A stretch of 64,000 bases of DNA from Bacteroidota bacterium (GCA_002748065.1 PDRJ01000031.1:62001-126000); one strand, 5' to 3'. Positions 1 to 9,209 are shown, counted from the stretch's first letter. The notes: a model not told the origin generated them from the letters alone. Made by a program: numbers and translations.

Positions 1-162
1 GATTATACGCTTCAGGTCTCCTCCCAGGAATAGCGCCTACTCATCAAAGAGATTATTGTTTTCGCACGAAAACGGGGGGGCTTATGCTTTTGGCTTCTCT
101 CCTGCTACGAATCAGAGGGATTAAATCAACCAAGGAGGTTTAAGGAACTCTAAGGAGAAAAG

Positions 163-188
163 AGAAGGGGCATCTCGTCCCCTTTTTC
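163..188 (-). terminator. Hairpin downstream of the M23 gene
   Basis: A stem AAGGGG (165-170) pairs with CCCCTT (179-184) around an 8-nt loop. It lies about 30 bp past the stop codon of the minus-strand M23 gene. The T-rich stretch is better on the plus strand, so it may serve either direction. Bases 1-160 show no gene that I can support. Confidence 0.4.
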
Positions 189-214
189 AATAATACCCAA
201 CACGCTCGCCTCAC

Positions 215-1453
215 TCACCGGGAAGATTGGCTTGCCATAAGGCTATCCAACGCTTTCTTTCGATCATAAAACGATGGCATAAGCAATGAATCCACCGGTT
301 TTGCCGGGGGAGCCTTCAGGTGATTTGGGTTCATGGCATGGCCATTTCTAAAGACCCGGAAGTCCAGGTGTGGCCCGGTGGCCAGGCCAGTTTGGCCTAC
401 ATAACCAATCAGTTGTCCTTGCTTCACCTTAACACCCTTCTTGATGCCTTTGGCAAAGCCTTTCAGGTGCATATACTCCGTGCTATAGGTACCGTTATGT
501 TTGATCATCAAATAATTTCCGCCCCCTCTTTTCTGGTAGCCCTTTTTTACCACAATCCCATCACCAATGGCGTGTACCGGCGTTCCTTCCGGGGCCGCAT
601 AATCGATGCCCAAATGCGGCCTCACAATCTTCAATACGGGGTGTTTACGCGCATAGCTAAACCCCGAACTCACCCGGCTATATCGCAATGGCGCCTTCAA
701 GAAGGTTCTTCGCATACTGCCACCCTCCTCATCGTAGTAGTCCGCCTCTCCATGTTGCGAGAAGAGATAACAACGAAAGGGATTTTCCATATGCACCAAC
801 TCCGCAGCAAGGACTCGTCCCAGCCCTATGTATTGATCTTCCCGATAGATCTTTTCATACAACACACGAAACTGGTCTCCCTTTTGGATGCCAAAGAAGT
901 CAATGGTCCAGGCATAGATCTCCGATAGCTCCACCGCCAGCAGGGGATCTGCCCCAGCATGCTCCATGGCATTCCACAGGGAGCTTGCGATCTCTCCCCG
1001 AACATACCCCACCAGGGTATCCGTAGGATATCTTCCTCTATAGATTCGCAACGAATCCCGAATATCAAAAACGGTATAATGAATGGCATCCTCTTCATAC
1101 ACAAAATAGTCTGCCACCGGTACGGAGTCCTCATGATAGATAATGGCATAAGCATTCCCCACCCGGATTTTTCGCACATCAAAGGAGTCCGATGCCGCGC
1201 GAGCGATATAGTCAATGTGGGAATAGCTGATGTGATAGGGCAATAAGATATCCGCAAGGTACTGGTTTTTCTTCACGGTAGAGCGCATCACCTCCAGAGA
1301 GTCCACCACAATACCATACCGGATCTCCGGCTGATACACCAACGTATCCACAGGGAGGGAAGAGGGATCATCAGCCCCCTGCTTCTTCCGTCCACAAGAG
1401 AGGAGAAGAAGGAGAGAGAAGATCAGGATAAATAGGCACTTAGGATTATTCAT
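215..1453 (-). CDS. M23 family metallopeptidase, lipoprotein
   Basis: Predicted cell-envelope zinc endopeptidase that cuts peptidoglycan cross-bridges. The start at 1453 gives a lipoprotein signal with a lipobox ending in Cys20 (LLSC). An upstream in-frame ATG at 1528 is unlikely because it lies inside a terminator. The LytM/M23 domain is near the C-terminus (about residues 270-385): the first zinc motif is PHLGID (His280, Asp284). The second motif reads PHLDF (His362, Asp364), so the usual HxH is HxD; I believe this is common in Bacteroidota M23 proteins and may still bind zinc. The central region is unassigned. It stands alone, separated from iorB by a strong terminator. Confidence 0.85.
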   Translation of the reverse strand: MNNPKCLFILIFSLLLLLSCGRKKQGADDPSSLPVDTLVYQPEIRYGIVVDSLEVMRSTVKKNQYLADILLPYHISYSHIDYIARAASDSFDVRKIRVGNAYAIIYHEDSVPVADYFVYEEDAIHYTVFDIRDSLRIYRGRYPTDTLVGYVRGEIASSLWNAMEHAGADPLLAVELSEIYAWTIDFFGIQKGDQFRVLYEKIYREDQYIGLGRVLAAELVHMENPFRCYLFSQHGEADYYDEEGGSMRRTFLKAPLRYSRVSSGFSYARKHPVLKIVRPHLGIDYAAPEGTPVHAIGDGIVVKKGYQKRGGGNYLMIKHNGTYSTEYMHLKGFAKGIKKGVKVKQGQLIGYVGQTGLATGPHLDFRVFRNGHAMNPNHLKAPPAKPVDSLLMPSFYDRKKALDSLMASQSSR

Positions 1454-1510
1454 AAATGGTGTAGCATTCGGTTCGATTCTCCCCCCAATGGCAGTTGAAG
1501 CCATCCACCA

Positions 1511-1548
1511 CAAAAAAAACTGTTCCAAGGGGGGGATTGGAACAGTTT
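1511..1548 (-). terminator. Intrinsic terminator of iorAB
   Basis: A 12-bp perfect stem (1517-1528 with 1537-1548) around an 8-nt G-rich loop is followed, read on the minus strand, by eight T residues. It is 20 bp past the iorB stop, a textbook rho-independent terminator. Confidence 0.92.
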
Positions 1549-1568
1549 ACAAAACGGTGGATTATGGA

Positions 1569-2153
1569 CTACTCTTGATAGTTGTCGGCAAACTCACGTC
1601 CTGCCTTCAAGGCTTCAATATTAGCCTTTACCACCTCTTCACCTTTACGAATGAAGATGGTATGTAGTGCCTTCTCCAGCTCTTGGTATTCAATGCCAAT
1701 AAAGCGGGAGGCGGCTCCCAGCATCACGATATTGGCGGCTTTTGAGTTCCCAATATCCCGTGCCACCTTCATGGCATCAATCACAATATGATTTTTCGTG
1801 TTGCGAATGGCCTCCATCACCTCTTCCACCGGGGGGTAGTTAGGGATATTCACCAGTCGCTTTGCATTGGTAATGAGCCATCCTTCCGGCGAAAGGTAAG
1901 GCAGATAGCGAAGGCTCTCCATGGGTTCCACAGAAAGAATAAGGTCGGCCTTACCAAAGGGGATAAGGTCAGAAGCAATGGGTTTGTCAGAGAGGCGAAA
2001 ATGTGACTGGACATCTCCTCCTCGCTGTGACATACCATGTGTTTCAGCCTGTTTAATGTGCAAACCAAGGTTGATGGCGGCCGTACCAATGGTAGCGGCA
2101 ATGGAGAGGATTCCCTGTCCGCCAACACCTGCTAAGATAATATCTGTTTTCAT
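1569..2153 (-). CDS. iorB: Indolepyruvate:ferredoxin oxidoreductase, beta subunit
   Basis: Small subunit (194 residues) of the enzyme that oxidatively decarboxylates aryl pyruvates from aromatic amino acids, passing electrons to ferredoxin. It is the gamma-type domain of the 2-oxoacid:acceptor oxidoreductase family: the N-terminus contains GVGGQGIL and, about residues 38-48, the family motif AETHGMSQRGG. Length is normal. It lies 30 bp downstream of iorA on the same strand, and a strong terminator follows, so iorA-iorB is a two-gene operon. Such enzymes are oxygen sensitive and typical of anaerobic amino-acid metabolism. Confidence 0.93.
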   Translation of the reverse strand: MKTDIILAGVGGQGILSIAATIGTAAINLGLHIKQAETHGMSQRGGDVQSHFRLSDKPIASDLIPFGKADLILSVEPMESLRYLPYLSPEGWLITNAKRLVNIPNYPPVEEVMEAIRNTKNHIVIDAMKVARDIGNSKAANIVMLGAASRFIGIEYQELEKALHTIFIRKGEEVVKANIEALKAGREFADNYQE

Positions 2154-2183
2154 GGGTTTTTATTTTCCAGATTAACGAATTGT

Positions 2184-3797
2184 TTATTTTTTCTTCTTCG
2201 CCGCAATTTTGGCTCGCATACGCTTGGAGATGGTTTGGATACACTCCCTGCGGGGAATAATCACAGAGACCCCATCATAGGCAAGTTCTTCTTTATAGAC
2301 TTCCAACATCTCACCATGAAACTTTTTGAGAGGCTTCACCACGCGAATATGCTCCTCTTCTACGCCCAGACCTTTCACAATATCCTCAATTTTTCCCAAA
2401 GCATGAGAGGCCTGTCCTCCGGTCATCCCGGTGGTAGCATTATCCAGGATCAATACGGTAATCGGCGATTTATCCATCACGGCATCCAGCAGAGCAGTAA
2501 TTCCACTATGGGTAAAGGTGGAGTCACCAATAACGGCCACGGCAGGCACCATGCCGGCATCGGCAGCGCCCTTAGCCATGGTGATGGAAGCTCCCATATC
2601 CACACAGCTGTTGATAGCCTCCAGCGGAGGAAGAGCGGCCAACGTATAACATCCAATATCGGCAAACACCCGTCCCGAGCCGTAGCTCTCCATGGCCTCA
2701 TTCAATACTTGGTAAGAGTCGATGTGGGGACACCCGTCACAAAGTTTGGGCGGACGACCTTTCACCAATTCGGGAACGGGGCTCCCCGTGGTATCTTCCA
2801 TGCCAAGCGCCTTCGCCACGATATTAGGGTTAAGCTCTCCTGTACGGTTCACCGTGCCATCAAGACGCCCTTTTACGTTAAGTCCCTTAGCAAGAAGGCC
2901 TCGCAACTGCTCTTCCAGGAAGGGCATTCCCTCCTCAAGCACCAGGATAGAATCGCAACGATCCACCAGCTTTTCAACCAATGTGGTGGGGGCAGGATAT
3001 TGTGTAATCTTAAGCACCGGATAGGGCACCTTCCCTTCCGGATAATTCTCTATCAGATAGTTATAAGCGATCCCGGTGGTAATAATTCCCATGGAGAGAT
3101 CCTCCCCTTCCAGGATTTGGTTGTTTCCATTATCGATACCTGCTTGTTCAAGCTGCGGCTGTTTCTCAAGCAATTCCGCATACTGTTTCCGTGCGATGGC
3201 GGGGAGCAGCACAAACTGCCGAAGGTTTTCCGGAAGCCCTCCTTTATTCTGGGTCAACACCTCTTTTCGAGCCACGGCTGCCCGCGAATGAGCCAGACGG
3301 GTTGTCACCCGCATAAGCACCGGTAGCTTCATGGTTTCAGAAAGCTCAAAGGCCTGAAACATCATATCGTAGGCCTCCTGCTGATTAGAGGGTTCGAAGA
3401 CAGGCATAAAGGAAAACTTGCCATAAAAACGAGAGTCCTGCTCATTTTGCGAAGAGTGCATGGAGGGATCATCGGCCGCCAACACCACCAGGCCCCCATT
3501 GGCTCCGGTGATTGCCGAATTCACAAAAGCATCGGCTGCCACATTCAACCCCACATGTTTCATACATACCAGGGCTCTTTTCCCGGCATAAGACATCCCT
3601 ATAGCCGCTTCCATAGCGGTCTTCTCATTGGCTGACCAGGTACGATGTACATCGCCCTCAATAGCTTGCTTCGACTTTTGAATATATTCTGTAATCTCGG
3701 TAGAAGGCGTTCCGGGATAGGCATACACGCCGGAAAGGCCTGCATCCAACGCTCCCTGTGCAATGGCTTCATCGCCCAGCAACATCAGTTTTTGCAT
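2184..3797 (-). CDS. iorA: Indolepyruvate:ferredoxin oxidoreductase, alpha subunit
   Basis: Large, thiamine-diphosphate-binding subunit (537 residues). The pyrimidine-binding half is N-terminal (YPGTPSTEI near residue 27). The diphosphate-binding half includes CDGCPH and the run GDSTF ... NATTGMTGGQ that binds Mg-ThDP. Archaeal IorA proteins carry a C-terminal domain with two [4Fe-4S] clusters; here the protein stops after a single Cys in PRREC and a lysine-rich tail, so that ferredoxin-like domain is absent. Shorter IorA proteins of this type are, to my knowledge, found in other Bacteroidota. Electrons must therefore leave by another route or a separate ferredoxin. The ATG at 3797 follows a promoter 53 bp upstream. 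Confidence 0.93.
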   Translation of the reverse strand: MQKLMLLGDEAIAQGALDAGLSGVYAYPGTPSTEITEYIQKSKQAIEGDVHRTWSANEKTAMEAAIGMSYAGKRALVCMKHVGLNVAADAFVNSAITGANGGLVVLAADDPSMHSSQNEQDSRFYGKFSFMPVFEPSNQQEAYDMMFQAFELSETMKLPVLMRVTTRLAHSRAAVARKEVLTQNKGGLPENLRQFVLLPAIARKQYAELLEKQPQLEQAGIDNGNNQILEGEDLSMGIITTGIAYNYLIENYPEGKVPYPVLKITQYPAPTTLVEKLVDRCDSILVLEEGMPFLEEQLRGLLAKGLNVKGRLDGTVNRTGELNPNIVAKALGMEDTTGSPVPELVKGRPPKLCDGCPHIDSYQVLNEAMESYGSGRVFADIGCYTLAALPPLEAINSCVDMGASITMAKGAADAGMVPAVAVIGDSTFTHSGITALLDAVMDKSPITVLILDNATTGMTGGQASHALGKIEDIVKGLGVEEEHIRVVKPLKKFHGEMLEVYKEELAYDGVSVIIPRRECIQTISKRMRAKIAAKKKK

Positions 3798-3850
3798 AAA
3801 TTCCGTGAGTTTATAAGGTTCATTACTCTTTTTACTCTTTTTACACTTTA

Positions 3851-3858
3851 CAAAGGTA
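3851..3858 (-). promoter_or_regulatory. -7 promoter element of iorAB
   Basis: TACCTTTG on the minus strand matches the Bacteroidota -7 consensus TAnnTTTG. No clear TTTG -33 element is present at the right distance. The untranslated leader contains a short direct repeat of TTACTCTTTT-like units (about 3828-3846). Confidence 0.6.
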
Positions 3859-3904
3859 GTGATTTTTTGTGATTTAACAGACTATAAATACCCATGAAAC
3901 AGCT

Positions 3905-3940
3905 AAAAAAAAGAGCCGTCTCCCTAAGAAGACGGCTCTT
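3905..3940 (-). terminator. Intrinsic terminator of the type A-sorted protein gene
   Basis: An 11-bp perfect stem (3911-3921 with 3930-3940) with an 8-nt loop is followed on the minus strand by eight T residues. It is about 20 bp past the stop at 3962. Confidence 0.93.
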
Positions 3941-3961
3941 CATCAAAAAGTGTATGAAGGT

Positions 3962-5938
3962 TTACTCAACAATCATCTTTTTGCTAATGGTCTTTGTACC
4001 TGCAGTCACAGCGTAGAAATATACGCCGGGCTCAAGATCTACATTGAGCGCAAAAGTATAACTACCACTTACTTCACCTGCATTGGCAGCATAAACACTT
4101 TGTCCCATCAGGTTGTATACATTCAATGAGAGCTCAGCAGTTTTTGTAAGCGTCACATTGATGTCAGTCTGTCCATTGAAGGGGTTCGGATAGTTCTGGG
4201 CTACCTCGAAGGTGCTAGCCTCTGCCATTTCTTCCATACCATCAGGAAGATCGGTGAAAGCAAAATCCTGGATATATTTGTACTGAACCTGCTCACCCGG
4301 ATCGTATACATTCATCTCCTCATAAGTGAAAGGAACAACAGCTTCTCCAGAATTGTTATGAATCACCTCGCTAGCCATAGCAAAGAAATAGGCTTGCTCC
4401 ATACCGTCAGAGAGGAAGGTCACGTTAGTGGCCTCGTCCTGACCTTCGTACTCAGACATCCAGCCATAATTTACATCAATGGCACGGCAATAGATATCCG
4501 GGAAGTTATTTCCCTCTTCACCCTCTTTACTGGTATCCAAATAACCAACAAATACATAGTTTCCATCGTGAGTACGTGCTATCTGTGTACGGCTATCCTC
4601 GCTATAATCGGCGTTAATTGTAGAACGGAACTGCATAGGTCTATCAATGATGTAAGCATCCCACTCTTCTCCACCGTCAGGTGACCAGATGTCAGCAATT
4701 GCATAATAGGGGTTTGCAGAGATAATGGAGTAGGGGTCACTACCAGCTACACTAATTCCTACAGCGATGTGCGGATTTCCATTGGCATCCACGGTAAGGT
4801 CACAGTCAAAAGCAGTAGTATAAGGCACCTCTTCTCTCTCGGGGGCCGGCGGCTGCCAAAGCTCTTCCCACTCCTCATCGGAGATGTAATACATAATGCT
4901 TTCAATGCCATCAGGACCAGCTAACTGTACTGCAATGGGATCTTCCCAATCTTCACCACCATTGGTAGTTTTCCAAATGATGGGGTAAATGGTATTGGCA
5001 CCAAACTCAAGAGAACCGTTATCACCAAGCACAACAATGTAACCAGTTTGTCCATCGGGAGAGAACTCAACCTTCGCCATGGAAGGACGTACAAGGTCTG
5101 CTGTTACAGGGCAATCCAAGAGAAACTCTTCGTACTCAAAGTCATTCAGTTCACTGTTCCAGGTTCCATGACTCACGAGCAGATAACCGGTATAGATCAA
5201 ACTTCCGGAAGTCCAATCCTGGTTAATATCCACCATCCAGGCATCACCGGTATTGGTTACGGTGAACGCATCGGGAATATAACGATAGATATTGTCTCCG
5301 GGGTTGGAAGAGACCAAATGCTTGGTGTTGGAGGTGAGATCACCTAAACTGGCAACCCCATAACCATGGCCACCCCATCCACTATTACCTTGCGAATTGG
5401 AGGCATCAAGCGTAGGAACGTAGAACGCAACATAAGCATTGGCAGGATCCATATTTCCAACAGGGTTATAGATTCCATGGTTGGGATAACGAGCTGCATC
5501 CGCGAAGTAAGTACCACCGGTATTGTTCTCAGCAACATAACACTCTACCATGTTGGTAAAGGTCTGGCCACCATCGGTAGAAAAGTCAAAACCAAGGTCT
5601 CCAGAGTAACCGCCCTCATCAAGAGCGCCACCCATACGGTGAAAGTGAGTTACGGTGTTAATGTCTGCATTGTAGGCAAGAATCGATTTCTGTCCTCCGG
5701 AATAGCCATAGCTATATGCATTGGCGGAGGTACCAATATCAATGATGGAGACGAACCTACTCTTTCCATCATAGTTTGGTTTGTACAGATCGTGAGTTAA
5801 TGTAGATGGCTTCTCAGGGCCATACGCCACGGCCATTTTTTGAATGGCTTGGTGTTCCTGTAGTCCTTGGCGAAGTTTCTGTGCATTCACAGAAAAACCC
5901 AACGCTACGGCTAAACCAAATAGTAACAGTTTTTTCAT
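3962..5938 (-). CDS. Secreted beta-propeller-like protein with type IX secretion (type A) sorting domain
   Basis: Exported protein of 658 residues, function unknown. The start at 5938 gives a classical signal peptide (MKKLLLFGLAVALGFSVNAQ); a longer frame to 6055 crosses the promoter and is rejected. Repeated SxDGGQTF / TTNGGEDW motifs in the middle resemble BNR/sialidase-like propeller blades, suggesting a secreted glycan- or protein-binding propeller rather than a proven enzyme. The last 75-80 residues are a type A sorting domain: YPNPFNG, a run of beta strands, GVYFY and a basic end (KTISKKMIVE). This predicts export through the type IX system and attachment to the cell surface or release. 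Monocistronic, with its own promoter and terminator. Confidence 0.88.
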   Translation of the reverse strand: MKKLLLFGLAVALGFSVNAQKLRQGLQEHQAIQKMAVAYGPEKPSTLTHDLYKPNYDGKSRFVSIIDIGTSANAYSYGYSGGQKSILAYNADINTVTHFHRMGGALDEGGYSGDLGFDFSTDGGQTFTNMVECYVAENNTGGTYFADAARYPNHGIYNPVGNMDPANAYVAFYVPTLDASNSQGNSGWGGHGYGVASLGDLTSNTKHLVSSNPGDNIYRYIPDAFTVTNTGDAWMVDINQDWTSGSLIYTGYLLVSHGTWNSELNDFEYEEFLLDCPVTADLVRPSMAKVEFSPDGQTGYIVVLGDNGSLEFGANTIYPIIWKTTNGGEDWEDPIAVQLAGPDGIESIMYYISDEEWEELWQPPAPEREEVPYTTAFDCDLTVDANGNPHIAVGISVAGSDPYSIISANPYYAIADIWSPDGGEEWDAYIIDRPMQFRSTINADYSEDSRTQIARTHDGNYVFVGYLDTSKEGEEGNNFPDIYCRAIDVNYGWMSEYEGQDEATNVTFLSDGMEQAYFFAMASEVIHNNSGEAVVPFTYEEMNVYDPGEQVQYKYIQDFAFTDLPDGMEEMAEASTFEVAQNYPNPFNGQTDINVTLTKTAELSLNVYNLMGQSVYAANAGEVSGSYTFALNVDLEPGVYFYAVTAGTKTISKKMIVE

Positions 5939-5972
5939 ATTTACACTATTTAATAGATTAGTAATTTCCGTA

Positions 5973-6006
5973 CTAAAGTAGTAAAATTCTGCCAAAGAAA
6001 ACAAAA
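5973..6006 (-). promoter_or_regulatory. Promoter of the type A-sorted protein gene
   Basis: On the minus strand a TTTTG -33 element (6002-6006), 21-nt spacer and TACTTTAG -7 element (5973-5980, one mismatch to TAnnTTTG). It lies 34 bp before the chosen start. Confidence 0.5.
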
Positions 6007-6180
6007 TAAGCCACATATATTTTTTATCACCACCGGCAAAGAGCAATACAACCATCTGTTTATAAAAGAATTACACACCTCTTTTTCTTTTACAAAAATT
6101 CTATAAAAAAGAGTCTACCCTCTCCCTGTATCTACCCCCAAAAATTCTTGAATCCTTTTAGGTTACACCTATATTATATA

Positions 6181-6270
6181 TAGTCCGTCTATAATGTCCG
6201 ACTTCTTCGTTATGCTTCTCTTCCAAAGGGTCTTTTCCCTCCCCCCCCTATTTCAACCCTCGCAGGTCTC
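6181..6270 (-). repeat. Truncated copy of the 151-bp MITE-like element
   Basis: Starts with the element end (gtccgtctataa...) and follows the full copies for about 90 bases with several substitutions and a small expanded C run; the other third is missing. Same orientation as the copy at 21491. Confidence 0.8.
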
Positions 6271-6484
6271 ATATACAAATTATTCTCAAAACCAAGGCTT
6301 TAAAACAGACACGATACGGTCTCTGCAGAAGAATGCCCAGCACCTATTGGGAGAGTTTTGTTCGCTGCTATCCTTGGGGTGTTGGGGAAGGATGAGGGGT
6401 TGCACGTTTCATGTTTTAGCCACTCAAATGGGCCCAACAAGGGTTGAAATCCAAAAAAGATGTTATAAATGTGGAGTTTCCTCG

Positions 6485-6492
6485 TATCTTTG
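6485..6492 (+). promoter_or_regulatory. -7 promoter element of lptG
   Basis: TATCTTTG, an exact match to TAnnTTTG, 13 bp before the lptG ATG. An AAGGAG stretch (6494-6499) lies between the element and the start. Confidence 0.55.
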
Positions 6493-6505
6493 CAAGGAGA
6501 GGCTT

Positions 6506-7933
6506 ATGAAAAAGACGGATCTATTTATTCTAAAATCCTATATCGGTCCCCTGGTGATGACCTTTTTCATTGCGGTATTCATCTTATTGATGCAATTCCT
6601 ATGGAAATATGTAGATGATCTGGTGGGAAAAGGGTTGGAGTGGTACATCCTTGCCGAGTTGCTCTTTTATGCTTCTGCCACTTTTGTTCCCATGGCGCTT
6701 CCCATGGCCATTCTTCTGGCTTCATTAATGACGATGGGGAACCTGGGAGAGCGCTATGAATTAGCAGCGCTAAAGGCTTCGGGGATCTCACTTCGAAGGA
6801 TTATGAGGCCATTAATCATTACCACAGCCATCATTGCGGGCGTTGCTTTTTTCTTCTCCAACAACATCCTTCCTTTGGCTAACCTAAAATACCAATCCAT
6901 CTTCTACGATGTGCGCAAACAAAAACTCGCCCTTCACATTGAAGAGGGCGTTTATTACCATGGTATTGATGGGTTTGTGATACGTGTGGCCAAAAAAGAG
7001 AAAGATGAGAAAACGGTGCGTGGCGTAATGATCTATGATCATACCAATGGGAATATCATTCCAACACTCACCATCGCAGACTCGGGTTACATGACACTTT
7101 CAGAAGACGAGAGCCACCTCATATTCAGCCTGTTCAATGGGGCAAATTACAGTGAATCGGCTCCCAAAAAGAAACAGGAGAAGGCTCCTTTTCGCAAAAT
7201 GACCTTTCAAAAGGAGGTTATCACCTTCGATCTCTCGCAGTTCGCACTCAGCAGAACCAATGAAGACCTATTTCGAAAGAATTACCGCATGTTAAACTTG
7301 CAGCAACTGCGAATGGCTAGTGACTCACTACGCATTTTACTGGATGAGACGAAGGAGAATTTCGCTCGCTCAAGCATCTCGCGCTTCTATTTTCTCAACC
7401 GTTTGGATAGCATTAAAGCTCCGGATAGTGTTATTTTAAGTCATTTCCCTTCGGATGAGTTGTTACATAACTTCCCCGAGGAGGCGCAACCTGCACTACT
7501 GAAGCAGGCTCAGGAAGTGGCTCGTAAAAGCAAAGAGAACATCACCTACGGTCTTAAAAGAATAAAAAACCAACGCACCAACATCCGCAAACACCATGTG
7601 GAGGAGCATCGCAAATTCACCCTCTCCTTTGCCTGTTTAATTCTCTTCTTTATCGGGGCACCTCTCGGAGCCATTATCCGGAAGGGTGGGTTAGGAACAC
7701 CTTTGGTAATCTCGGTGATCTTTTTTATTCTCTACCACATCATCTCCACCACCGGCCAGAAGTACGTCGTAAAGGGGGAATGGATGCCTTTTTTCGGCAT
7801 GTGGATCTCCAGTTTTGTCACCCTGCCTTTAGGTATTTTCCTCACATGGAAGGCCACCAATGATTCCCAGCTAATGGATGCAGAGTCATGGACAAAATTT
7901 TACAAAAAACTACGCCGTAAAACCAAACGATAA
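6506..7933 (+). CDS. LptF/LptG family LPS export permease
   Basis: Inner-membrane permease (475 residues) of the Lpt machine that lifts lipopolysaccharide out of the membrane toward LptC/LptA. The YjgP/YjgQ pattern is clear: two or three membrane segments at the N-terminus with conserved LxxAxxRY-like EL AALKASGIS loop, a long periplasmic beta-rich part, and membrane segments at the C-terminus (FACLILFFIGAPLGAIIRKGG). The ATG at 6506 fits the family start (MKKTDLFILKSYIG). It may be LptF or LptG; both types look alike here. An OstA-like gene at 53497 belongs to the same pathway. Its stop overlaps the next ATG by one base (TAATG), so the downstream glycosyltransferase is likely co-translated. 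Confidence 0.9.
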   Translation: MKKTDLFILKSYIGPLVMTFFIAVFILLMQFLWKYVDDLVGKGLEWYILAELLFYASATFVPMALPMAILLASLMTMGNLGERYELAALKASGISLRRIMRPLIITTAIIAGVAFFFSNNILPLANLKYQSIFYDVRKQKLALHIEEGVYYHGIDGFVIRVAKKEKDEKTVRGVMIYDHTNGNIIPTLTIADSGYMTLSEDESHLIFSLFNGANYSESAPKKKQEKAPFRKMTFQKEVITFDLSQFALSRTNEDLFRKNYRMLNLQQLRMASDSLRILLDETKENFARSSISRFYFLNRLDSIKAPDSVILSHFPSDELLHNFPEEAQPALLKQAQEVARKSKENITYGLKRIKNQRTNIRKHHVEEHRKFTLSFACLILFFIGAPLGAIIRKGGLGTPLVISVIFFILYHIISTTGQKYVVKGEWMPFFGMWISSFVTLPLGIFLTWKATNDSQLMDAESWTKFYKKLRRKTKR

Positions 7934-9090
7934 TGCGCATATTCACCATCTGTAACAAATCACCATGGCCACCTACTGAGGGAGGGTCTATTGCCATGAA
8001 TTCTATCATAGAGGGGCTACTCAAAGCGGGGCATCAGGTAAAGGTTCTTGCGGTCAGTTCCGACAAGCACCCCATCATCATGGAGAATATTCCGGAAGCG
8101 TATCGTAAAAAAACAGGATTTGAAACCACCTACCTCACCCTAACACCCCGGCCATGGGATGCCTTTTTAAACCTTTTCACCAGAAAAAGCTATCATATAC
8201 AGCGGTTTATAAGCAAGGAAATGGAGAACCTGGAGATGCTCCACGTGACCCCCTACATCCATGTTATACGCAAATTCTCCAAGGCCAGGATCATTCTTCG
8301 GGCACACAATATTGAACACCTCATTTGGGAACGTATTGCGGCTTCCACCCGGAATCCTATAAAACGAGCCTACCTCACCTACCTAGCCTCTTCCCTCAAA
8401 CGATACGAGCTCCATATCCTCAAGGAGGTAGACGGCCTTGCGGCGATCACCCCGGTAGATGGGGCGTTTTTCAGACGGCAACAGCCCGGCCTCCCGGTGG
8501 CAGATATTCCCTTTGGCATCACCCCGCGACCCTCACCCCCAGAGGTCGAAGAGGAGTTTCCTGCACTCTTTCACCTCGGCTCCATGAGTTGGATGCCCAA
8601 CAGCGATGGTATTCGCTGGTTTCTTGATAACGTCTGGCCCTTGGTAAACCGAAAATATCCCCACTTAAAGTGCTATCTGGCCGGAAGAGGAATGCCACAA
8701 TGGCTACTGGAACGGAAAGATCCCAACATAATCAATGTGGGAGAGGTGGCCGATGCCCGGAAGTTTATGCGTTCTAAACCCATCATGATTGTCCCCTTAC
8801 TCTCAGGAAGTGGCATCCGTATCAAAATTATTGAAGGGATGCAGGAGGGTAGAACCATCATCAGTACCACCATCGGTGCCGAAGGAATCTGTTACACCCC
8901 GGGGAAGGACCTTCTCATCGCGGATACCCCGGAGGCATTCGTCCAAATGATCGAAAAGGCCATCCACGATAGGGCATTCTGCAAGCAAATTGGCAGAAAT
9001 GCCCAGAAAACTATTTCGCAAGTCTATGATAACCGTGTCATCACCGACCACTTAATATCTTTCTACCAATCCCTCTCTTCCGAAAGATAG
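7933..9090 (+). CDS. Glycosyltransferase, group 1 (GT4-like)
   Basis: Predicted cytoplasmic sugar transferase (385 residues, GT-B fold) probably acting on envelope polysaccharide or LPS. The N-terminal half has the acceptor-domain pattern PWPPTEGGS near residue 11 and RAHNIEHLIWER near 123. The C-terminal half has the donor-binding pattern: FHLGSMSWMPNSDGIRWF and, later, VPLLSGSGIRIKIIEGM with the conserved Glu of the EX7E-type region. It overlaps the lptG stop by one base. Substrate cannot be read from sequence. The next gene is another group 1 transferase with its own promoter. Confidence 0.85.
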   Translation: MRIFTICNKSPWPPTEGGSIAMNSIIEGLLKAGHQVKVLAVSSDKHPIIMENIPEAYRKKTGFETTYLTLTPRPWDAFLNLFTRKSYHIQRFISKEMENLEMLHVTPYIHVIRKFSKARIILRAHNIEHLIWERIAASTRNPIKRAYLTYLASSLKRYELHILKEVDGLAAITPVDGAFFRRQQPGLPVADIPFGITPRPSPPEVEEEFPALFHLGSMSWMPNSDGIRWFLDNVWPLVNRKYPHLKCYLAGRGMPQWLLERKDPNIINVGEVADARKFMRSKPIMIVPLLSGSGIRIKIIEGMQEGRTIISTTIGAEGICYTPGKDLLIADTPEAFVQMIEKAIHDRAFCKQIGRNAQKTISQVYDNRVITDHLISFYQSLSSER

Positions 9091-9180
9091 CTCCAGGAAA
9101 ACACCTCCTACACGGCCCATTCACAGCGTACATACCCACAAAATAAACCCTCTCTTTCCCCTATTTACCATGTATTTTTG

Positions 9181-9188
9181 TACATTTG
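9181..9188 (+). promoter_or_regulatory. -7 promoter element before the second glycosyltransferase
   Basis: TACATTTG, exact match to TAnnTTTG, 21 bp before the ATG at 9210. It excludes the in-frame TTG at 9186 as a start. Confidence 0.6.
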
Positions 9189-9209
9189 CGTAAAATAGAG
9201 GGGTATTGT

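Larger units (their letters stand above)
5939..6505. other. Intergenic region between divergent genes
   Basis: 567 bp without a supportable gene. It holds the minus-strand promoter above, an AT-rich stretch with a small palindrome near 6170-6182, a damaged copy of the 151-bp dispersed element (6181-6270) and the lptG promoter element. An open frame reading from 6194 into lptG begins inside the element and has no family similarity before residue 105, so it is not counted. Confidence 0.7.

Noticed and set aside
1454..1528. An N-terminal extension of the M23 lipoprotein starting at 1528
   Set aside because: That start lies in the terminator stem of iorAB, and the extension would bury the lipoprotein signal.
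2235..3326. A 363-codon open frame on the plus strand inside iorA
   Set aside because: It is the shadow of iorA on the opposite strand; its protein has no motif or plausible composition, while iorA is complete.
6194..6505. An N-terminal extension of the LptF/LptG protein
   Set aside because: It begins in a truncated repeat element, crosses the promoter element at 6485-6492 and has no homologous look.
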